Shown here in pieces: positions 14,852-21,300 of a stretch of DNA of 24,394 bases (positions within the stretch are counted from its first letter, which is position 1; each line of letters starts with the position of its first letter). The stretch lies in assembly GCA_015494775.1 (NCBI GenBank), contig WGAP01000079.1, forward strand, positions 1 through 24,394. Direction: 5' to 3'. The notes under the pieces were generated by a model. The model worked only from the letters and a program-made list of their open reading frames with translations. It made no database searches and had not been told where the DNA came from. The translations under genes were made by a program, and so were the position numbers. The DNA comes from Flavobacteriales bacterium. GTDB lineage: Bacteria > Bacteroidota > Bacteroidia > Flavobacteriales > Flavobacteriaceae.

Positions 14852-14875
14852 CAAAAATATCTGACCTATCAATGT

Positions 14876-15988
14876 CTAACGATTGGAACGGTTGAAACGA
14901 ACGCTGTTGGGCAATAATCCAACGTTCAACTCGGTGATTTTGTGATAGTTTTGCGTGTCGTAAACCACGGTTTTTCCGGCTGTTTGGTAGTCCGCGGCAT
15001 CGGTAACGAAAAGTTTGCCGTCGTGATAATAAAGTCCGTAGGGCGTGGTTACATCGCCCGAAAGGTCGATGACAGGCGTGACGGGTAAAGTATTGTCGTT
15101 GAAGCTCATGGCATAAACCTTACCGTCCAAGGTAAAATACATTTGGTGATTGTCGGCATTGTAGGCCAAATATTCGGGATGTTGGTTCGTTTGGAAATCG
15201 AATTCCTTGACGGCCGTGTCGGTGGACGGGTCGATGATTTGCAGTTTACCGCCGGTTTCGTTGCCCGTCCATGCCGCATTTCCGGTGCTGAGCACCCAGA
15301 TGTGTCCGTCGCCGTCTTTGGCCAGGAATTGAGGACGGTCGCCCGTGGTAATCGTACCGGTTACTTGCTTGGCCGCGGGGTCGATAACCAAAACTTTGTT
15401 GCGCGATTGGCTTACGCCGGCAATGCCCACATAGAGCTTGCCGCCTTGGTAAACCATTTGATTGGGGCCCAAGTCCACGTGGAGGGTGTCGGTTACCACA
15501 TCGTTTTCCAAATCCACCCAAGCCAGGTAATCGTCTTCCACATCGTTCCAATTGCTGTCAAACACTTCGCCCCAATTGGACATTACGGCGTAGCGGTTGG
15601 AAATCTTAACCATATAGCGCGGCGCTTGGATGTAGCTGACCATTTCGCCTTTTCGTTTCATATCCCAACGGCCGGCCACCACTACCCGGTTGGAATTGTT
15701 GATGAGGAAATAAATTTTGTCGCCGTTGACAAACATGGATTGGGCAATATCGCCCAATGTTTGATTGTCGTTTACATTGGCATACACATTGTTTTCCACT
15801 TGTTGCAAGTCTTCGGACAGAAAACTGACCGATGCATTTTCATGCATAAATTGTCCTTCGTTGAGCACGAAGTAACCGCCGTCATAATCGCCCTTGGGCG
15901 GAATGGGTTCGGTGGGCTTACAACGGCCGGCCAAGAGCGCTACGGTTCCGGCGGCCAAGAGCAGTTTTTTGAAATGCTGTGTTTTCAT
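14876..15988 (-). CDS. btuG: BtuG-like cobalamin-binding surface protein (YncE/DUF5074-type beta-propeller)
   Basis: From ATG 15988 the protein has 370 residues, with a signal peptide (LLLAAGTVALLAG) and a candidate lipid-attachment Cys23. The body is a run of beta-propeller blades: GYFVLNEGQFMHENASVSFL near the start, YLAWVDLENDVVTDTLHVDLG, VLVIDPAAKQVTGTITTGDRPQ, LQIIDPSTDTAVKEFDF, MYFTLDGKVYAMSF and TVVYDTQNYHKITELNVG. In Bacteroides, proteins of this type (BtuG) sit on the cell surface, bind cobalamin very tightly and pass it to BtuB. The assignment rests on fold type plus location directly behind a btuB-like gene under a cobalamin riboswitch. The gap to that gene is 10 bases. An ATG two codons upstream (15994) is possible. 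Position -1 of the lipobox (LAGRC) is Arg, which is unusual. Confidence 0.8.
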   Translation of the reverse strand: MKTQHFKKLLLAAGTVALLAGRCKPTEPIPPKGDYDGGYFVLNEGQFMHENASVSFLSEDLQQVENNVYANVNDNQTLGDIAQSMFVNGDKIYFLINNSNRVVVAGRWDMKRKGEMVSYIQAPRYMVKISNRYAVMSNWGEVFDSNWNDVEDDYLAWVDLENDVVTDTLHVDLGPNQMVYQGGKLYVGIAGVSQSRNKVLVIDPAAKQVTGTITTGDRPQFLAKDGDGHIWVLSTGNAAWTGNETGGKLQIIDPSTDTAVKEFDFQTNQHPEYLAYNADNHQMYFTLDGKVYAMSFNDNTLPVTPVIDLSGDVTTPYGLYYHDGKLFVTDAADYQTAGKTVVYDTQNYHKITELNVGLLPNSVRFNRSNR

Positions 15989-15998
15989 AGGCATAAAT

Positions 15999-17837
15999 TT
16001 AATGTTTATTATTGGATTTAAAATGAATATCATAGGTCAGTCCGATAACTCCGCTACGTCCAGGCATGGGACGTCCGGGCATCCATTCGTAATAAGTATT
16101 GAGCATATTGGATATTTCCACATCTATCCCGAATTTTTTATAGCGCCAACCTGCTTGCAGGTTGAGCAGAAAAATTTGCGGAGCGAAATAGGTATTGGAA
16201 GCGTCGGTGTAGTAATAACTTTGAAATTTAAGTTGCGGACGCAAATAAAATCCACCATAAGCGAGGCGTAATGCCGTTGTCCACAAATAAGGCGGTGTAT
16301 AACTGAGTTGGCGCCCCGTAGTGGCATCGACAACATCCTGATACGTGTAACCGGCCGAAAGAACGGTTTTCCACCTGCCGATAACTTTTTTCAAGCGTCC
16401 GCTAAATTCAAATCCGCGTGCACGCGTCCGGTCCATATTGACGGGATGCCAAAGTCCGCCGTTGCCCGGAGTCCAACGTATCAGGTTGCGATTGATGCGA
16501 TAATATGCCGCCAACCGGAAATACACAGAACGGGACGACCATTGGTGCACCCATTCCCATTCACGGTTTCGTTCGGGAAGGAGGTGGGGATTTCCGCCGG
16601 GTTGCCAATACAAATCATTGAAGGTGGGCAGGCGGAAATTGGTCGAATACACCAATGACGTTTGATAGTTGCCCCAAGGACGCCAAGTGATGCCGGCAAA
16701 TCCGGTGGGCGGAATGGGAATGCCGGAAGTTTTTTGCAGGCGAAGGCCGCCATGCCATTTAAAGTTTTTGTATTGCCAATCGGCATCGGCCGACAATGTA
16801 TGTAACGCCCTGACATGACGTTCGAAATTGAGCGATTGGCCTTGAACCCAATTAAAATCGTAATGTATTCCGGCCTTTAACGGCCCCCAATGTCCGCGAT
16901 GGGCAATACGGAACTGATAGTTTTGCGCGTTTCCCGCACCGGACACGGCTTGACCTGCCACATGATAATACCGGTAACTTTCACCTACGGCCGCTCCCAT
17001 AATATCCAAAGTGCCGAGCAGGAATTTTTTGCGCGTCCAATGGAATTGCCATGCGGTTTGTTCCATGAGCAAACGGCTACGGGAAACGGTGGTGCGGGTT
17101 CCGGGTAGGTAGCGGTCGGAGAAGTTGTGCAAAAAATGGGTTTGCCAAAGGTTTTCGTTCCTTCGATAACCCACGGCCATACTGAAATGCCGGCTACCGA
17201 TATGGGCGTTGCGATTGATGTAGCCGATGGACGGAATACGAAAGTCGTTGTCGTTGTCTTCCCAATCTCCGCCCAGCATGATCGACCAATGCCGGCCGGA
17301 TTGCTGCCAGCGGAGCAATCCGTAACGCAGGCCGTTATTCCCCGTGCGCAGGTGTGTGCCGAGTTTGGTACCGTGGTCAAAACGGAGCGGGTCATTCATC
17401 ACCAAGGCCCCGGCCATGGCGCCGCTGCCGAAACTTTGCGACATTCCGCCACGGTAAAGCGTTATTTGTTCCGTCAGTCCGGCCGAAAGCATATTCAGGT
17501 CGGTTTGGCCGTTGAGCGGCGAATTGAGCGAAACGCCGTTCCAGACGACTTGCACATGGGACACGGGCGCCCCGCGCAAACTCAGTCCGGCCGTCATACC
17601 GGCACCGTAAATACGTGTTTGAAATGCCGTTTGTTCCGACAACCATTGCGCGGATGTCAGCGGAATAAACCCGTCGTCGGCCGAAAGTATGGTAAGCGAA
17701 TCGGTTTTGGTTTCGACCAAATCCGAAAAGTTAATATTGGCCGTATCCAATTGCTGGGCCGGATACGGGATTTGCTCCTGGGCAAAAATTGCACGGGAAA
17801 ACAATAGGAATGATATGTATGCAATAACTCTGTGCAT
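15999..17837 (-). CDS. btuB: TonB-dependent outer-membrane receptor, BtuB-like
   Basis: From ATG 17837 the product has 612 residues. A signal peptide covers about 1-19 (cleavage near IFA/QEQ). The plug domain covers roughly 40-150 with GLSLRGAPVSHVQVVWNGVSL, split by family motifs, then LNMLSAGLTEQITLYRGG and GSGAMAGALVM. A 22-strand-type barrel fills the rest, with many YxxxxxW/F strands. Size and the absence of an N-terminal carboxypeptidase-like domain fit BtuB rather than SusC. It imports cobalamin across the outer membrane using TonB energy. I reject the longer frame starting at 17921 because it begins inside the riboswitch and lacks a signal sequence at its N-terminus. A riboswitch directly upstream supports the substrate. 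It is co-transcribed with the btuG-like gene. Confidence 0.88.
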   Translation of the reverse strand: MHRVIAYISFLLFSRAIFAQEQIPYPAQQLDTANINFSDLVETKTDSLTILSADDGFIPLTSAQWLSEQTAFQTRIYGAGMTAGLSLRGAPVSHVQVVWNGVSLNSPLNGQTDLNMLSAGLTEQITLYRGGMSQSFGSGAMAGALVMNDPLRFDHGTKLGTHLRTGNNGLRYGLLRWQQSGRHWSIMLGGDWEDNDNDFRIPSIGYINRNAHIGSRHFSMAVGYRRNENLWQTHFLHNFSDRYLPGTRTTVSRSRLLMEQTAWQFHWTRKKFLLGTLDIMGAAVGESYRYYHVAGQAVSGAGNAQNYQFRIAHRGHWGPLKAGIHYDFNWVQGQSLNFERHVRALHTLSADADWQYKNFKWHGGLRLQKTSGIPIPPTGFAGITWRPWGNYQTSLVYSTNFRLPTFNDLYWQPGGNPHLLPERNREWEWVHQWSSRSVYFRLAAYYRINRNLIRWTPGNGGLWHPVNMDRTRARGFEFSGRLKKVIGRWKTVLSAGYTYQDVVDATTGRQLSYTPPYLWTTALRLAYGGFYLRPQLKFQSYYYTDASNTYFAPQIFLLNLQAGWRYKKFGIDVEISNMLNTYYEWMPGRPMPGRSGVIGLTYDIHFKSNNKH

Positions 17838-17845
17838 AATTCCCC

Positions 17846-17866
17846 GAACCTTTCGCCCGAAGGTTC
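17846..17866 (-). promoter_or_regulatory. riboswitch expression-platform hairpin next to btuB start
   Basis: GAACCTT and AAGGTTC form a perfect 7-bp stem with a 7-nt loop between the B12 box and the btuB ATG, ending eight bases before the start codon. No T-run follows, so control by blocking translation initiation is more likely than termination. Confidence 0.55.
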
Positions 17867-17885
17867 CGCTTTTAGGGTTGGTGGA

Positions 17886-18035
17886 TTTAGCAGGTCTCCT
17901 GGCTCGCCGCATGCTTGGCACGCCTTCCCGTTCGCAGCGGAACAGTGGCCTGTTGTGCCAAGTGTCGCGGACTCACAGTTGCGGGGACAGCCCGGGATTT
18001 TCACCCGATTCCCTTTTCATCCGCCTAGGCGGAAC
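17886..18035 (-). ncRNA. cobalamin riboswitch
   Basis: Read on the - strand, all the usual landmarks occur in order: GATGAAAAGGGAATC, GGGTGAAAATCCC, GGGCTGTCCCCGCAACTGTG, GCCACTG, GGGAAGGCG and the B12 box GCCAGGAGACCTGC (17890-17903). The 5' stem is the perfect palindrome TCCGCCTAGGCGGA (18020-18033). Binding of adenosylcobalamin or a related corrinoid should shut off the receptor and lipoprotein genes downstream. Confidence 0.96.
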
Positions 18036-18046
18036 TAAATCCAAGG

Positions 18047-18079
18047 CAAAGATAGCTAATTTCCATAATTCCTCATCAA
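18047..18079 (-). promoter_or_regulatory. promoter of the riboswitch-btuB-btuG operon
   Basis: On the - strand TTG (18077-18079) and TATCTTTG (18047-18054) are 22 nt apart. This fits the TTG-N17-23-TAnnTTTG form known in Flavobacterium. It places the transcript start just ahead of the riboswitch. It is the only promoter in the window with both elements. Confidence 0.75.
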
Positions 18080-18346
18080 TTTTTTTCCAAACACATTTCT
18101 TACTGATTATCAGCATGATTTGAATGTCCAATAATGATTATTGTAAATAATACCCCAAAAATTGTTGATAAGTCATTGAAAACTTCTGCCAATATTTTGT
18201 TCGTTTAATAAAATATAAGTGTGTATATTGCTAGCGAAGAAAATAATTAGGTGTGAAAAACCGAAACGGTTATTTTTTCAAAACATTGCGACGAAATCGA
18301 CAAAATCTCTTTTCGGTTTTTATCAGAAGTTTTAAAAAATAGAATT
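18080..18346. other. AT-rich intergenic region upstream of the nuclease gene
   Basis: The 267 bases between the btu promoter and the nuclease start hold no gene. Two palindromes are visible: CTGATTATCAG (18103-18113) and CAATAATGATTATTG (18129-18143), the latter a 7-1-7 form resembling Fur-type operators. A short hairpin ACCG-aaa-CGGT with flanking A and T runs lies near 18260-18275. No exact TAnnTTTG box is found for the nuclease gene, so its promoter is not identified. Confidence 0.5.
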
Positions 18347-21300
18347 ATGAAAAGAATAATTACTTCTTTTTTGTTGTTTTTTATTGCGTTCAATCTAATT
18401 GCGCAAGCACCGGCCGGTTATTATGATGCAGCCAACGGCAAAACGGGTTACCAACTGAAAACCGCTTTGAAGGAAATTATCACCAACGGCCATACGGATC
18501 AGGGATACGACGGTTTATACACCTTGTATCAGAGCTCGGATGTGGATAATTATTACGAGAACGACGGAACATTGTTGGACATGTATTCCGAAAACCCCTC
18601 GGGTACGGATGCTTATGAATACGTGCAAACCGGTGATCGATGTACGGGAACTTATTCGCAGGAAGGAGATTGCTACAACAGGGAACATATTATGCCGCAA
18701 TCGGCGTTTGGTTCGGCCGCACCCATGAAAGACGACGGTCATTTCGTTGTGCCGGCCGACGGCTATGTAAATAACCGAAGGAGTAATTATCCTTTTGGCA
18801 TTGTTACTAACCCTACCTGGACATCATCCAATGGTAGTAAGGTCGGCCCCAATGCAACCCCGGGTTATTCGGGAACGGTTTTTGAGCCCATCGACGAGTT
18901 TAAGGGCGATATTGCACGAATGCTCTTTTATGTGGCCACGCGTTACGAGGATCAAATTGCTTCGTGGAACAGCGATATGCTCAACGGAACGAGCGACCAG
19001 GTTTTTGCGGATTGGTTTTTGGATATATTACTCCAATGGAATGCCGACGACCCGGTCAGCCAACGGGAAATCGACCGCAATAATGCCGTGTATAATTACC
19101 AAGGCAACCGCAATCCTTTTATCGACCATCCCGAATGGGTCAATGAGATTTGGGGTTATAACAGAAATATATCTAATGTTTGTGCTTCGGAAAGTTTTGC
19201 AAATGCTCCCAATCAGAGCAGTTATGGGACAATAATATGGACCGGTGATGATGGTATTGATTGGAAAGCAACTGATGCCCGTTCAGATCAAAACCTAAAT
19301 GGAAATCAAGCTATTCTGCTCAGAAACGGTTCTTTGACCAATCAGACATCTTACCCAAACGGTTGTGGTACTCTGGAATTTGATTATGCCAGAATTTATT
19401 CGGGAAATTCTACTTTAAAAGTATTTGTTAATGGGGTGCAATACGGCGGTGATATTACGGTTTCTTCTACCAGTTCTACACATTTTTCAGTTACTGTTAA
19501 TGTTTCGGGTAACATTGATGTAGAATTAAGAAACAGCCCGAAAAGGACATTAATTTCCAATTTGCAATGGACTTGTTATAGTGGTACCGGCCCCTCCATC
19601 ACCAACATCACCCATTCCCCTTCACCGGTTCATTCCTGGGAAACCGTTAGTGTTTCGGCCGATGTAACCGACCCCGACGGCGTGGCGGGTGTTGAATTAC
19701 ACTGGGGAACTACGAGCGGGAACTTAAACAATACCATTAACATGAGTTTGTCATCGGGGAATACTTATGTTACCGATAGTGATATACCCGCCCAACCGGA
19801 TGGTACAACCATCTATTATGAAATATACGCCCTTGATAACAACGCCGATGCCACCACATCTCCCGAACAAAGCTACACGGTCAACGATGCCGCTTGTGCC
19901 TCGGAATTGATTATTTCGGAATATGTGGAAGGAAGTAGTAACAATAAATATTTGGAAATATACAACGGTACGGGTAGTACCGTAAATACAGGTAATTATG
20001 CTATTAGAATTTATGCAAACGGCGCTTCATCTCCTTCTACAACTATCAATTTAAACAACACAAATCTTGCCGATGGAGATGTATTTGTTTTGGCAAATTC
20101 ATCGGCTAATGCTTGGAGCGGAACACCCGATCAAACAAGCGGAAGTTTGAATTTCAATGGCGACGATGCCGTGGAACTCTACAACACCGCCACCGGACAA
20201 GCCGTGGATATTATCGGTAAAATCGGAGAAGACCCGGGTTCTCAGTGGGGAAGCGGAGTAACTTCAACCAGAGATAATACGCTTGTAAGAAAATCTAGTG
20301 TAACAACAGGTGATACCAATGGTTCGGATGCTTTTGACCCGGCCGTGGAATGGGATGGTTATGCACAAGATGATGTTTCGCATCTCGGTTCGCATACCAT
20401 GACTTGCGGTCCCTGTTCCGAACCCACCACCGACGCCACTTTTCATGCCAATTCGCCGCAAAACATTGCCACCACTTCGCTTACACTCAATTGGACCAAT
20501 GGTGACGGTGATAACCGTATTGTGGTGATGCGCGAAGGAAGTCCGGTTACTTTCATTCCCACCGACGGAACCACATACACGGCCAACAGTGATTTCAGTG
20601 TGGCAACGGATGTAAGTGGCAACGGCGAAAAGGTGGTTTACAACGGAAGCGGTTCCACCGTGGATGTTACCGGCCTGACGCCGGGAACTTTGTACTACGC
20701 CGTCATTTATGAATACAATTGCTCGCCCGGCAATGAAGATTACTACACATCAGGCACACCAACCACCGACAGTTTTTATACCACGCCTGAAAAACCGGCC
20801 ACCTTCACGGCCGATTGTGTGGGCGAAACAAGCATAGATTTGAGTTGGACGGCACCGGCCAGCGGAAATTTCGACGGCTATTTGGTGGTAGCCCGCGAAG
20901 GCGCCACGCCGCATTCGGTCAATTCCTTGGATCCCAATACCAATTTGGGCGAAAATTCCGATTTTTCGGCGGCACCCACCTATGGAAGCACTACGCCTTA
21001 TTCACGAATTTTGTACAAAGGAACCGGAACCTCGGTAAGCATTACGGGACTGACCAACGGCACGTCATACACCTTCGAAGTTTTTGCCTATTCGGCCAAC
21101 GGTACCCTCTATCGATATTCTTCGGGCAAACAACTCACGCAGACCATTGATTTGAACGATGTTACTTCGCCTACCACATCCGTAGCCAACCAACAGGTTA
21201 CGGTCAGTTGGACCAATCCCGGCAGCGGATGTTTCGACGAAATCCTAGTCGTGGTCAACGAAACCGCCGGCATTGATTTTACGCCTTCGGGCGACGGTTC

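Noticed and set aside
14093..14895. Several frames of 60-160 codons on both strands in the repeat block
   Set aside because: They run through palindromes and GC-rich repeats on both strands, are rich in Arg, Ala and Pro, and share no recognisable protein features. Their openness follows from lack of AT-rich stop codons.
17838..17921. An upstream start for the btuB-like gene that adds 28 residues
   Set aside because: The extension lies within the riboswitch and would bury the signal peptide behind a basic, non-signal stretch.
18255..18280. ACCG-aaa-CGGT hairpin followed by T-run, as a terminator
   Set aside because: The stem has only four base pairs, and no + strand gene ends upstream of it; it lies before the nuclease start.
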